From Platanthera guangdongensis (lineage: Eukaryota; Streptophyta; Magnoliopsida; Asparagales; Orchidaceae), in assembly GCA_039583875.1 (NCBI GenBank), contig CM077150.1, positions 175,159,499-175,223,498 on the forward strand: a DNA stretch of 64,000 bases. The letters are read 5' to 3'. Within the stretch, counting starts at the first letter, position 1. The number at the start of each line of letters is the position of its first letter. The translations under genes were made by a program, and so were the position numbers. Below, piece by piece: positions 1 through 9,930 of the stretch. The notes under the pieces are model-generated. The model saw only the letters and a list, made by a program, of their open reading frames with translations, had not been told where the DNA came from and searched no databases.

Positions 1-640
1 CTGCTGTTACTTATACTTGCTAGTTTAGTGTAGCTTTTACATAAATGCTGATTATGATGCTGTTACTCTTACACTGCTGACACCTGCTTGTACTTCCTTT
101 ACTTGCATACTTGTTATATACTATACTCTTGTTCCTTTTCTCCGCCCGGTGCCGAGGAGTCGCCGGGGGAGCGGATGTGAAACCACTTAGTCGTTTCGAC
201 TAACGGTTGCTACGTCTTCCTTTTTAGGAGGTCACGCCGCAGGTAGAGCAGCCGCAGACTACACCGCAGGACAGCCAGGCCAGGACGACAGGGCCTGAAG
301 GGACGGTGCCATCGATACCGTCGGTTACCGATGTTAGTTCTATTACTCTGTTGTAGCCCGTTTGGGCAATGTTTAGCTGTACTCTGATATATTGTAGAAG
401 CATGTTTTAGCTTCTCCTTATTGGTGTATTTGGACATTATAACTTAGTGTGGATTTGACTTCTGGTAGTTTATTTAATTGGTTGGGTTGGCATGATATAT
501 TGATATTGTTGTAGCCAGCGGAATAGGCGTCTTGTGGTACAGGTTAGCCCGTGTGCTAATGCTACCGCAAGGCGGCTGTTCCGGGCATAAGACTCCCTCT
601 TCGTGCCGTGTTTTGGGATCCGGGTAGGGGGAGTTTTACA
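1..640 (+). repeat. Element A left (5') LTR, 3' part
   Basis: Almost identical to 8123-8761. It ends in ...gagttttaca and is followed two bases later by a primer-binding site, so it is the R/U5 end of a plus-strand 5' LTR. The LTR start lies outside the window. Confidence 0.9.
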
Positions 641-642
641 AA

Positions 643-657
643 TGGTATCAGTTTGCC
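643..657 (+). other. Element A primer-binding site
   Basis: tggtatcag follows the LTR end by two bases. This is the usual initiator-methionine tRNA primer match of Ty3 elements; the bases after it diverge from the usual agc. Confidence 0.7.
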
Positions 658-834
658 ACGATCCTCAACTCAGAAGTCATTCAACAATGGTGCCACCCCC
701 GTTTGGTTAGTTAGTTTGAGGACAAACTGACTTCGCGGAAGCAGTGGTGTGCCCATATGTAATTCACATTACGTTTGTCCACCTTTGACCTTAAGTTTAG
801 CCAACCTGACCACAAATTTGTCATGTACATGTAG

Positions 835-1074
835 GTTCCACTGCATGTTGAGCCGTTGGGGGGTACTCCTACCCCTCCCATACCCACTCAGTTCCAACAG
901 TCTGAGTTGGGGCAAACACTCACTGCCATTCTTGATGCTTTTAAGGCACAGCAGGCTCCGGTGCAACAACAAGCCCCGAGCTCCAACAGGCTGAGCACCT
1001 TCCGGGCTCTCTCCCCTCCCGTCTACCTTGGGGCAGAGTCGGCTGTGCGCACAGAGGAATGGCTAGACACGTTA
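835..1074 (+). pseudogene. Element A gag, N-terminal fragment
   Basis: Open plus-strand frame after the primer site. It holds a proline/glutamine-rich N-terminus and then the start of the Ty3 gag domain (FRALSPPVYLGAES...EEWL). The frame then runs into sequence that reads better as the 3' end of the minus-strand pol block: a tttcgtccccgaaat motif lies at 1104-1118. No clear ATG is visible; the frame is open from about 835. This fragment ends at nearly the same gag codon where the minus-strand gag block begins (about 5540), which is the main reason to suspect an inversion. A 5-bp ctaga/tctag match occurs at both ends (1063-1067 and 5535-5539). Confidence 0.65.
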
Positions 1075-1167
1075 CAAATGAATCCTATAAACAAAATAAA
1101 AGATTTCGTCCCCGAAATCAGGCTTAGGCTGTGTGGAAAAGCTTAACAGGAAATTTATCATACGTTT
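1075..1167 (-). other. Element A post-pol 3' untranslated segment
   Basis: Read on the minus strand after the pol stop, this carries a TTTCGGGGACGAAAT motif, the usual sequence just before the polypurine tract of Tekay-like elements. Element C has the same motif just before its tract at 23,711. A clean polypurine tract is missing here, so the breakpoint lies at or just before it. Confidence 0.6.
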
Positions 1168-4100
1168 TTAAATAAGATTACCTTGAGCAAACAACTCCGG
1201 GTAGCGTTGCTGCATTAAATCCATTGGCTCCCATGTGTACTCCTTCTTCCCATGATTCAACCATAGCACCTTCACTAAGGGAACACTTTTGCGGCGTAAT
1301 GTTCTTGTCTCGCTGTCAACAATCCGTACCGGCTCTAGTCGCACAGACCTATCTGACGCCACCGCACTATCAGCAGTGGGAATAAATTGGTCGGGCCGCA
1401 ATAGTGCTTTTAGAAGCGACGATAAATGGAACACGTCGTGAAGATTTTCTAGTTCCGGTGGTAACTCCAACCGATAGGCCAACGGGCCAATTCTTTCCAA
1501 TATAGTATAAGGCCCAACATACCTTGGGCTGAGCTTTTTCACTCCCCGCACCCGCGACACTCCATGCATCGGCCGAATCTTAAGGAACACTTTTTCGCCC
1601 ACTTGGAACTCCACCATCCGGTGCTTTTTATTGTAATATTTTGCCTGTCGACTTTGAGCCTCCAACATGCGGTCTCTTATCAATCTGACAGCCACATCAG
1701 TATCATCTATAAATTCATTTCCCAATGCCTTCGAATCTTCATCCTGCACCCAAGACAAGGTGGTCCTACACCTTCTTCCGTAAAGGGCTTCATGGGGCGC
1801 CATACCGATGCTCGCTTGATGACTATTATTGTAGGAGAATTCCACCAGGGGCAAGAGTCTTTCCCACGGCTCTCCTCTGTCCAACACACATAACCTCAAC
1901 AAATCCTCCAGCGTTCTGATGGTCCGCTCTGACTGCCCGTCAGTCTGAGGATGAAATGCGGTACTAAAGGTTAGGCGTGAGCCCAAATACGCCTGTACCC
2001 CCTTCCACTCATTGGATGTAAACCGACCATCCCGATCCGAAACAATTGTCTTGGGCACGCCATGATACCGTACAAATTGCTCCACAAAAAGGCGTACCAA
2101 AACATCCACGTGTGCCTCCTTCTTCATTGGAATGAACCGGGCCACCTTTGTCAGTCGATCCACAATAACCCATACTGAATCATTCCCGGAGCGTGAGCGA
2201 GGTAGCCCATGGACAAAGTCCATGGAGATGTCCTCGAACTTCCATTCGGGGATGGGCAATGACTGCAACAAACCACCGGGACTCCTGCATTCAGCCTTCA
2301 CTCTTTGGCAAGCTTCGCAATGTGTAACATAGTAGCGAACATCCTTCTTCATTCCCGGCCAACACATGGTCTTCCGCAGTCCGGCGTACATCTTAGCAAT
2401 ACCCGGGTGCACTGAATATTGAGAGGAATGCGCCTCTCTCAATATATCTTCCCGAATTTTGCCGCCCTTGGGAATATAAAGTCGGCCTCGAAGATAAACG
2501 AGGTCGTCTTTTAGTGTGTACTCATCGGTGGTCCCATCTTCAATTGCCTTGATTGGCGGGGCCAAGGCCGCATCCATTCCTTGCTCCACCCGAATCCGGT
2601 CTCGGATATCACAAACTATGCTCATGTTGGCCAAATACTCCGCATACTCTGCCGAAGGAGCCTTGAATACTAGAGTAATTTCCATCTCTTCGACCATCCG
2701 AGCCAACTCCATACTCATCAACCGAGACTCTGGGCTAGAGCCTGGCACTTTCCTACTCAAGGCATCGGCTACGGAGTTCGCTTTCCCGGGGTGGTAGTTC
2801 ATGGTGAACTCATAGTCGCATAGAAATTCCAACCACCGTCGTTGTCTCATGTTCAACTCCTTCTGAGTGTGGACATACTTCAAGTTCTTGTGATCGGAAA
2901 AGATCTCGCAGTGTACGCCATATAGGTAATGCCTCCAGACTTTCAAAGCGAACACCACTGCTCCCAGCTCCAAATCATGAACCGGGTAATTGATTTCATG
3001 TTTCTTTAATTGCCTTGAAGCATAAGCGATCACGTGCCCATGCTGTATCAGCACCGCACCCATCCCTTGATATGATGCGTCCGTGTAAACCTGAAATCCT
3101 TCCTTCCCCGACGGAAGTGCAAGGATGGGGGCGGAGGTAAGCCTATCCTTCAACTCTTGAAATGCTGCTTCACATTGAGGTGTCCACTCAAATGGCACAC
3201 CCTTCTTCGTCAAGGAGGTAAGAGGAAGGGCAATCTTGGAAAATCCTTTCACGAACTTGCGGTAGTAGCCAGCAAGTCCAAGAAAGCTTCGTACATCGGC
3301 CGCCGACTTCAAGGGCGACCACTCCTTCACGGCCCGCACCTTTGTTGGATCCACTGCTAGCCCTGCTCCACTGATCACATGCCCCAAGAAGGCAACCTCC
3401 TTAAGCCAGAATTCACACTTGCTAAACTTGGCATACAAGGCGTGCTCCTTCAATTTCTTCAAAACCAAGGTCAGGTGCTCGACATGCTCCTCCTCCGTCT
3501 TTGAGTAGACTAAGATGTCGTCGATGAAAATGATGACGAAGATGTCCAAATACGGTTCAAACACCTTGTTCATCAAGCTCATGAAGGCCGAAGGGGAATT
3601 TGTGAGTCCAAACGGCATTACTGTGAACTCATACAAACCATATCTCGAACTGAAGGCCGTTTTCTGGATATCCCCCTCATGTATCCTCAACTGATAGTAT
3701 CCAGAGCGCAAGTCTATTTTAGAGAACCAATGTGCTCCCACTAATTGATCGAACAACTCGTCGATCCGAGGTAGCGGATAAGTGTTCCGTACCGTCAATC
3801 GATTGAGTTCCCGATAATCTATGCACAATCGCAGGGTTCCATCCTTCTTCTTCACGAACAGCACAGGGGCTCCCCATGGTGATGAACTGGGGCGAACGAA
3901 CCCTGAATCCACTAGTTCCTGTAGTTGAACTCTAAATTCTGCAAGTTCTTTCGGGGCCATTCTGTACGGAGCCTTAGATACAGGCTTGGCACCTGGTACT
4001 AGATTAATCTGAAAATCAACCTCTCTATGCGGGGGCAATCCTGGCAGCTTCTCAGGAAATACCTCGGGAAAATCCCGCACAACCCGTACATCCTTTAATT

Positions 4101-4170
4101 CCAACGCTTCCTCCTTCAACTCGAACCAGATCATGAAGACCTCGTCCCCCTTCATATGAGCTTTTACAAC
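1168..4170 (-). CDS. pol: Element A pol: RT, RNase H, integrase, chromodomain
   Basis: Uninterrupted frame of about 1000 codons. Reverse transcriptase comes first, with the catalytic motif [10 protein letters not shown] near residue 210, then RNase H ([19 protein letters not shown]). Integrase follows, with a zinc-binding HHCC region (HPGIAKMY...CEACQ), catalytic [10 protein letters not shown] and downstream E. The end is a chromodomain-like module ([20 protein letters not shown]) typical of Tekay/Del chromoviruses. In a working element it copies the RNA into DNA and inserts it, with the chromodomain guiding site choice. The frame continues upstream into protease but is separated from it by one in-frame TAG (4173-4171 on the minus strand). 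It is the best preserved pol in the window. Gag-Pol expression would need intron removal at 4560-4654 and bypass of that TAG. Confidence 0.93.
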   Translation of the reverse strand, partial: VVKAHMKGDEVFMIWFELKEEALELKDVRVVRDFPEVFPEKLPGLPPHREVDFQINLVPGAKPVSKAPYRMAPKELAEFRVQLQELVDSGFVRPSSSPWGAPVLFVKKKDGTLRLCIDYRELNRLTVRNTYPLPRIDELFDQLVGAHWFSKIDLRSGYYQLRIHEGDIQKTAFSSRYGLYEFTVMPFGLTNSPSAFMSLMNKVFEPYLDIFVIIFIDDILVYSKTEEEHVEHLTLVLKKLKEHALYAKFSKCEFWLKEVAFLGHVISGAGLAVDPTKVRAVKEWSPLKSAADVRSFLGLAGYYRKFVKGFSKIALPLTSLTKKGVPFEWTPQCEAAFQELKDRLTSAPILALPSGKEGFQVYTDASYQGMGAVLIQHGHVIAYASRQLKKHEINYPVHDLELGAVVFALKVWRHYLYGVHCEIFSDHKNLKYVHTQKELNMRQRRWLEFLCDYEFTMNYHPGKANSVADALSRKVPGSSPESRLMSMELARMVEEMEITLVFKAPSAEYAEYLANMSIVCDIRDRIRVEQGMDAALAPPIKAIEDGTTDEYTLKDDLVYLRGRLYIPKGGKIREDILREAHSSQYSVHPGIAKMYAGLRKTMCWPGMKKDVRYYVTHCEACQRVKAECRSPGGLLQSLPIPEWKFEDISMDFVHGLPRSRSGNDSVWVIVDRLTKVARFIPMKKEAHVDVLVRLFVEQFVRYHGVPKTIVSDRDGRFTSNEWKGVQAYLGSRLTFSTAFHPQTDGQSERTIRTLEDLLRLCVLDRGEPWERLLPLVEFSYNNSHQASIGMAPHEALYGRRCRTTLSWVQDEDSKALGNEFIDDTDVAVRLIRDRMLEAQSRQAKYYNKKHRMVEFQVGEKVFLKIRPMHGVSRVRGVKKLSPRYVGPYTILERIGPLAYRLELPPELENLHDVFHLSSLLKALLRPDQFIPTADSAVASDRSVRLEPVRIVDSETRTLRRKSVPLVKVLWLNHGKKEYTWEPMDLMQQRYPELFAQGNLI

Positions 4171-4559
4171 CTAGACGGAAGATAACATCATGCGGGGCGC
4201 GAAGCCAATACCTTGGAAGATGACGTCAGAGTCTCCATGTCTCAAATAGATCCGCTTCTCCCCGCAGTCGATCTTCGCGAAGTGCCAATCCAGCCATGCC
4301 ATGCCCAAAATGATGTCGAACTCCGACATTCTCAAAACCGTGGCCGGTGTATCAAAGGCCTTCCCATCAATAAATAACTCCAACTCGCACTTGGCGGTTG
4401 CGATCATCTCCGAGCCATCCGGAAGGCGTACACATCGGGCTATTCCCGTGAAATACTGAACATCCCCCACGTCTTTAATGAAATCCTCGGACACAAAAGA
4501 GTGTGAGGCACCGGTATCGAACAGACCATAGGCCGTCTTCCCGCCTATAATCACGGTGC
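4171..4559 (-). CDS. Element A aspartic protease domain
   Basis: About 128 codons in the same frame as pol, ending in TAG at 4173-4171. The active-site motif is FDTGASHSF, followed by the hydrophobic MSEFDIILGMAWL block of retroelement proteases. It would cut the Gag-Pol polyprotein. There is no plausible start of its own: the conserved reading begins right at the 3' splice-like site (4559), so it is expected to be expressed as a fusion to gag. The TAG is followed by GTT and then continues in frame to RT. It could be a point mutation (CAG to TAG) or a read-through stop; the sequence cannot decide. Confidence 0.88.
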
Positions 4560-4654
4560 CTAAGTGCCAACAACCAAAACTTATTGCTATTGTCTAATAA
4601 GTTCTAATCAATTCATGTTAAACCATGCAATTATGTAACCTAATTAAATCATAC
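4560..4654 (-). other. Element A candidate intron between gag and protease (95 nt)
   Basis: Minus strand: ...GCAG|GTATGATTTAATTAGG...GGCACTTAG|GCACC. It is AT-rich with stop codons just inside its 5' edge. Its removal joins gag (phase 1, ends G) to protease (GC ACC) in frame with no extra residues. Elements B and C have the same arrangement at the same place. If unspliced, translation ends three codons into the segment, giving Gag alone. Confidence 0.72.
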
Positions 4655-5543
4655 CTGCAATCACCTCTTGGGGGTTCCGTTCCTGAGCCATGTCAAGCGC
4701 GTACACCTGATCCCTAGCAGGGCCGGGGTTACCTCTAGGCGGTCCTCGTCCTCGACCACGCATGTATCCCCGTCCTCGTGGAGCTGGTGGAGGGAGAGCA
4801 GGAGGGAGAGCAGGAGGGACGTTCCCATATAGCTGCGGGCAAAAACGTCGGATGTGGCCCGGCTGGTTGCATTCGAAGCACACCAGACCACGACGCCCCT
4901 CAGGTTGTTGAAATCGCTGAGGCTGTGGGGGTGGAGGCAACGCAGGCGGCTGCGGAACTGGATGCTCCACCCTATAGTTTCGGTGGACACGCCCTCCACC
5001 TCTTTGGTGTCCCCTTCCTCCTCTGAAGTCTCGCCTCCTTCTATTCCATGGGTCGGCTTCCATCATGTCCTCCGCAGGCCTCTTACTACATCCCATGAGG
5101 TCCGCTTCCAATCTTTTTGTCATATCAATGATCTCTGCCAAGCTACCATCCGCTATAAACAAAAGGGACTGCCTTAGGGGATCTCGCAGCCCCTTGTAGA
5201 AGCGCTTGGCATAGCCTCTGTCATCCAACTCGTAAAAATCCGCAAACCTTGCGAGATGCTGGAATTCCCGCTGGTATTCCGTAACCGTCTTTGATCCCTG
5301 TTTTAATAGAAGGAACCTCTGCTCAAGCTCATCTCGGGCTGACGTAGGGATAAAGTACTCCAAGAAAACCTCCGAGAATTCACTCCAACTTATCTCTGTG
5401 TAGATCCGGCCTTGGAAGGTAGATCCCATAAGGGACTTCCACCACCTCTTCGCATGGAAGTCCAAGACGGACACTTCCAATGTCACTGCCATGTTGGCCG
5501 GGCAACGGATACCAGTCAACAACTCTTGTATCGCTCTAGGCCC
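4655..5543 (-). CDS. gag: Element A gag, main part
   Basis: Open on the minus strand from about 5543 (a TAG lies just upstream, 5546-5544) to the splice-like site at 4655; unspliced it stops at 4644. It carries the Ty3 gag core (AKRWWKSLMG...RDELEQRFLLLKQG...RFYKGLRDPLRQ), an arginine/glycine-rich stretch, then one zinc knuckle CFECNQPGHIRRFC (CX2CX4HX4C), then a proline- and RG-rich tail. Gag forms the particle and binds the RNA. The first part of the domain, up to about EEWL, is missing here and present instead on the plus strand at 835-1074. No ATG begins it; a CTG/TTG start is not convincing. The N-terminal loss is best explained by the rearrangement. Confidence 0.88.
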
Positions 5544-5647
5544 CTAGTGTGTGTGTTTTGAGTCAGGAGGGTTGACTCGAGTCCTGAGAAGTGCCGGGAA
5601 TTGGACTGCACTTGTGGTGACATGGAGAAATCAGTGTAAAAAGACAT

Positions 5648-6105
5648 GGGTAGCGACACGGGTAGCGACACGGGCGTGTCCCTACCCGTGTGCGTCGAGT
5701 TGAGCTCGACGAGCCGTGTCGAGATCGTCGAACTGTGTCGACACCAGGTGACACGGGTAGTGACACGGCCGTGTCCCTACCCGTGTGCGTCGAGATGATC
5801 TCGACGAAGCGTGTCGAGATCGTCGAGATGCGTCGAGATAGTCGAGCGGGGGACACGGGTAGTGACACGGGCGTGTCCCTACCCGTGTGCGTCGAGTTGA
5901 GCTCGACGAGAAGTGTCGAGATGCAACCCGAGAAGTACACGGCCAATGACACGGCCATGCACACGGTCGTGTCATGGGGACACGGGTCGGGACACGGGCA
6001 TGTCCCTACCCGTGTCAAACATTGAACTGACATGGAAACCGCCACGGCCGTTTCGCGGAAGCGGGACACGGGTACGGACACGGCCGTGTCCCTACCCGTG
6101 TCATG
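5648..6105 (+). repeat. CACGGGCGTG/TCGA palindrome cluster in element A U3
   Basis: Repeated blocks of gacacgggcgtgtccctacc alternate with tcgag/ctcgacga motifs, in three or four larger units of roughly 120-130 bp (for example near 5648, 5750 and 5853). One GTGTCGACAC palindrome lies at about 5736. The cluster ends just upstream of the TATA box. Confidence 0.85.
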
Positions 6106-6110
6106 TTTTG

Positions 6111-6119
6111 TTTATAAGG
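6111..6119 (+). promoter_or_regulatory. Element A LTR TATA box
   Basis: tttataagg directly after the U3 palindrome cluster and before a CT-rich stretch, the expected position for the core promoter. Transcription would start about 30 bp downstream. Confidence 0.6.
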
Positions 6120-6604
6120 GGCAGTGGAAACCCTAGCCGTTTTCACTCTCATTTCACCCCCTATCTCCTGTGAGAACTCCTGGTGAGAGGAAAACCGCTG
6201 GAGCTAGTTCTACCGGAGGAGATTCGCCATCGCCGTGAAAGAGAAGATGCCGCCGAGGAGAACTACGCGATCCATGGCAAGAAATGGTGGTACCGCTGGA
6301 GCCAATGTGAGTTTCCTACCCTCTCCCTTGGTGCTAGATCTTAGATATATAGGAGAGACATCGGCTCAAGAGAGCTTGATGGAGAGGAGAAGATTTCTAG
6401 GTTTGGCCATGGTAGGATTTGAATCCTAGAGTTTAGATCTCTTCAACCCTTCCCCTTTTCTTCAATATGACGATGGGTGAATGGTTTCGTGAGGAGTTTT
6501 GGCCCTTGAGGTTGAATAAGGGAGGAGGACATTTTTGGAAAATTTAGGAAGGATCGCTTGAGGAGGAAGACGGACCGATGCCGTCCATTTTTTTTCTTTA
6601 AGAT

Positions 6605-6940
6605 GCGCACAGAATCTGTATTCTGCGCGTAGCGATCTTCTAGGCCATTTTCGTGTAGGATATGGGCAGATCTGGGCTTTTGGCTAAACACGAAAGTTGT
6701 ATCCCTTGGAAATACCTTTCCAACGAGTGGTTGCACGACTTCAGGTGATGTCTGTGGCCCCGGGAAAACCTAATCGAGTTTGCTGTCCGGCAATTCCTGT
6801 ACACAGAAATCGTGTTCTGTGCGCAGCGAACTTTGAAGCCGATTTCGAGTAAGTTATTGTCAGATCTGGGTTGTGACCCGAATATGAAAGTTGTAGATCA
6901 TGAAAAGGCCTTTCCAACGAGGGGTTACACGCCTCCACCG
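6605..6940 (+). repeat. Diverged tandem duplication in element A LTR
   Basis: Two copies of a unit of about 190 bp (6605-6750 and 6797-6940) share the order acagaat/tctgcgcgtagcga, cagatctggg, acgaaagttgta, cctttccaacgag, ggttacacg. Similar gaaagttgta...cctttccaacg blocks are common in long plant Ty3 LTRs. Confidence 0.75.
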
Positions 6941-7426
6941 GATTCCTATAACTTCAGGAAACTACGGTCGAATTTGCTGTCCAGTGCTAATCCTGCGCTG
7001 AAATTCTGGGTCTCTATATACATTGTGGATTTGAAATTGGTGGGTCCAATGTCGCAATTAATTCGAGATTTTGGTGAAATAATTTATGTTAACCACCAAA
7101 GTGTTATGGATGATAATATTTACTGTTTTAGAAATCAATTTATTATCGCAAGATAGCTTGAGGCCTGTTGATTTCCTTATGTTTAATTGGATTGATTTGA
7201 TAATACTTCGGTAAGTTGTCGTAAGAGCAAATCTTATTTATATCATGTTGAAATCACTTGGGATGATATATAGATGGGTAACCCATGGCCATGCATGTGT
7301 TATATATCGGATTGAATTTAGGAGTCCAACAATAGTGTGTCGTCTCCTATTGGCATGTTATAGTAAATGTGCAAGTGCGGTGTTGACCGCCACTAAGTTT
7401 GGTCGTGTTGAGGTAAGGTGTGGATG

Positions 7427-7790
7427 GATGGTTGGGTTGTGTCCTCATGCTCACTCTGAGGCCCCTTCCATGATATGTTGATGTGGAATTTACATGTGGT
7501 GTGAGTCGACACGCGGTGTCGCAATCCCGGGTTAAGGATAGTGTGGCAGGTCTACGTGCTCGCCAGTCGTCACACCGACGGGAGTTGACAGTTATACTTG
7601 GTCGGTTTGGGCTGTGTCCTCGGTGTTCACGTCCCGAGGCCCCTCCGGCCATGTGAACGGTTGGGCTGTGTCCTCGTGCTTTCTTCCGAGGCCCCTTCCG
7701 GGTCACGCAAGGCCAGTTCGGGCTGTGTTCTTGGTGCACATCTACCCAAGACCCCGCTGGGCCATAGTACGCATGGGCTCCGCTGTTGTG
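7427..7790 (+). repeat. GC-rich hairpin repeats in element A LTR
   Basis: Four related blocks (about 7427, 7605, 7663, 7725) of ggttgggctgtgtcctcg...cgaggcccc, each with cctcgg/ccgagg-type arms that could pair. The last three are spaced about 60 bp apart. Confidence 0.7.
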
Positions 7791-8013
7791 TTCTTAGCGT
7801 TGAGGCGTACGGAGGCCTAGGTGAAGTAGTGTGATACCCGCCTAGTAGTAGAAGTGCCCGTTCTACTGTCACCGCCTGGCCACTACGGCTGATGCCTGAG
7901 AGGTTAGCTACCTGCTCGAAAAGTGGGAACTATAGTCTGTGTCGACATAGCAATTGCATGGGTGAGTCATTGCATTGCATTCATAGCATTTCATATAATT
8001 GCACCACAAGATC

Positions 8014-8118
8014 CTCATCGTATAAGTTTGTATGGACACTCTTATACGATGAGTTACCTTTATGTAACCCGATCCTTAACTTATAAGTTTGTATGGGCAT
8101 TCTTATAAGTTAAGTTAC
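8014..8118 (+). repeat. Short tandem pair with inverted arms in element A LTR
   Basis: Two consecutive units contain ataagtttgtatgg...cttata followed by gttac, each with an inverted ataag/cttat pair. Confidence 0.65.
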
Positions 8119-8761
8119 TTTCCTGCTGTTACTTATACTTGCTAGTTTAGTGTAGCTTTTACATAAATGCTGATTATGATGCTGTTACTCTTACACTGCT
8201 GACACCTGCTTGTACTTCCTTTACTTGCATACTTGTTATATACTATACTCTTGTTCCTTTTCTCCGCCCGGTGCCGAGGAGTCGCCGGGGGAGCGGATGT
8301 GAAACCACTTAGTCGTTTCGACTAACGGTTGCTACGTCTTCCTTTTTAGGAGGTCACGCCGCAGGTAGAGCAGCCGCAGACTACGCCGCAGGACAGCCAG
8401 GCCAGGACGACAGGGCCTGAAGGGAGGTGCCATCGATACCGTCGGTTACCGATGTTAGTTCTATTACTCTGTTGTAGCCCGTTTGGGCAATGTTTAGCTG
8501 TACTCTGATATATTGTAGAAGCATGTTTTAGCTTCTCCTTATTGGTGTATTTGGACATTATAACTTAGTGTGGATTTGACTTCTGGTAGTTTATTTAATT
8601 GGTTGGGTTGGCATGATATATTGATATTGTTGTAGCCAGCGGAATAGGCGTCTTGTGGTACAGGTTAGCCCGTGTGCTAATGCTACCGCAAGGCGGCTGT
8701 TCCGGGCATAAGACTCCCTCTTCGTGCCGTGTTTTGGGATCCGGGTAGGGGGAGTTTTACA

Positions 8762-9915
8762 CCAAGTTTCTCTCGGATCCCAATCATTCCAAACAACACA
8801 TAACTCAGTTATGTTCAAGGCTGGCTCCCCGACCGCCAAGTTAGCAGAATTACGTTTCCGCTCAGTTTTCCGGGTGCGCCTTGGAGTTAATCCCCAAGGA
8901 TCCCTACTGCAATCTACAGCATGGAAACACGAAAACACAAAACACAGAGTCTTCTCCGGCAAAGCATACAAAATGCAACATCACCGATCCAGACCAACAC
9001 GTCTGGGTAGGCTTCACACACAATGCCTATTTTCGTACTTCGATTCCAGACTCTATATGCAACACAAGGGGGACTATTCCCGTCAACCCCAAGAAACACC
9101 GCACACTCACCGCACACTCGCGGGAGGGGGTTTCCTTATGCAAAAGAAGGAGAGCTTCACATGCTCAAGTACAGAATCGTTACCCTTGTAGTACACTTTT
9201 GCGCCATGAAAATCTATATGGATAGAAGGCTTCGAAATGGAATTTCCTCCGTGGATCCGGTCTCAATTCTCAAATCGGTGCTTCGATGCTCCGCAGGCGG
9301 ACGAAATCCTCCCCTTTCTTCCTCCTTACTCTCTCCTCTCACTAACTCCTTGGGAAGAGAATGGTTAAGAGAGAATGAGGAATTAAATCTCCATTCCCGG
9401 CCTTAACAAAATAGGGATACATCTTGGCCGTCAGATCTTAATTAAAAAAATGAACGGCTCAGATCTACCCAAAAATCCTCAAACCTGCGCCGAACACGGA
9501 CTCGCACATGGCCGTGTCCCAGGCTGTGTGCCCCGATCAAGATACGATCGTCGAGCACAGAAGAGGACACAGGCCAAGACACGCCCGTGTCTCAACCGGA
9601 CATGCCCGTGTCGGGTCTTGACACGCTCGTGACCTAAGGGCGTGTTTCCAGTAATAGCCAAGCCAACCGTCACGACCCTTGGTGAACACGGGTAGGGACA
9701 CGGGTACGCACACGCCTGTGTTACCCATGACAAGCCCGTGTCACCACAGCTCAAAGCCATGTTCCCTACCGTATCCTTTTCTGGACATAGCCGGCCAACA
9801 CAGAGAATGACACATCCTTGGACACGCCCATGTCCTAGGCTGTGTACCCTTATACAGGCACTACAAAATATTCTCATGACGTGACCAGCTCGATTACGAT
9901 TTTTGGGGTGTTACA
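8762..9915 (-). mobile_element. Minus-strand Tekay-like LTR fragment
   Basis: Read on the minus strand it begins TGTAACACCCCAAAA at 9915, the standard start of this LTR group, and carries CACGGGCGTG-type motifs. It also shares a diverged block with element C's LTR (8950-9075 here, 17440-17560 there), including the order gcatatagat..., ggcatt/gtgtgaagcc, ggtctggat.ggtgat. It is cut at 8762 by the end of element A, which therefore inserted into it. Whether it was a solo LTR or part of a full element cannot be told. Confidence 0.75.
9484..9850. repeat. CACGGGCGTG-like motif cluster in the minus LTR fragment
   Basis: Many imperfect copies of acacgcccgtgtc / gacacgggcatg. This is the same class of motif as in the LTRs of A, C and F, in a separate LTR sequence. 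Confidence 0.8.
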
Positions 9916-9930
9916 AGGATCCTGTTTGAG

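Larger units (their letters stand above)
1..8761 (+). mobile_element. Element A: Tekay-type Ty3 LTR retrotransposon with inverted interior
   Basis: The left LTR end (1-640) and right LTR (ending 8761) match over 640 bp with about one indel and one substitution by eye, so the insertion is recent. A primer site and the N-terminal part of gag follow the left LTR on the plus strand. Then the rest of gag, an intron-like gap, protease, RT, RNase H, integrase and a chromodomain run on the minus strand (5543 down to 1168), and the right LTR follows. The lineage call rests on the chromodomain end of pol and the long LTR of about 3.2 kb. The left LTR starts before the window. A nested second element without LTRs is the alternative to an inversion. 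Confidence 0.8.
5548..8761 (+). repeat. Element A right (3') LTR, about 3.2 kb
   Basis: The end at 8761 is fixed by the match to the left LTR and by the termination ...ttttaca. The start at 5548 (TGTGTG) is inferred from the end of the gag block and cannot be checked, since the left LTR start is outside the window. It holds a U3 rich in CACGGGCGTG-like palindromes, a TATA box near 6111, diverged tandem repeats and GC-rich hairpin repeats. The ORFs here are short and unrelated to known proteins. The bases after it, ccaag, would be the target duplication. Confidence 0.7.

Noticed and set aside
5563..6173. Several 86-172 codon ORFs rich in V, S, T, R on both strands
   Set aside because: They are readings of the CACGGGCGTG repeat cluster in an LTR; all frames look alike and none is conserved.
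7347..7872. Overlapping ORFs of 68-130 codons on both strands
   Set aside because: They lie in GC-rich LTR repeats with no domain and no support from the other LTR families.
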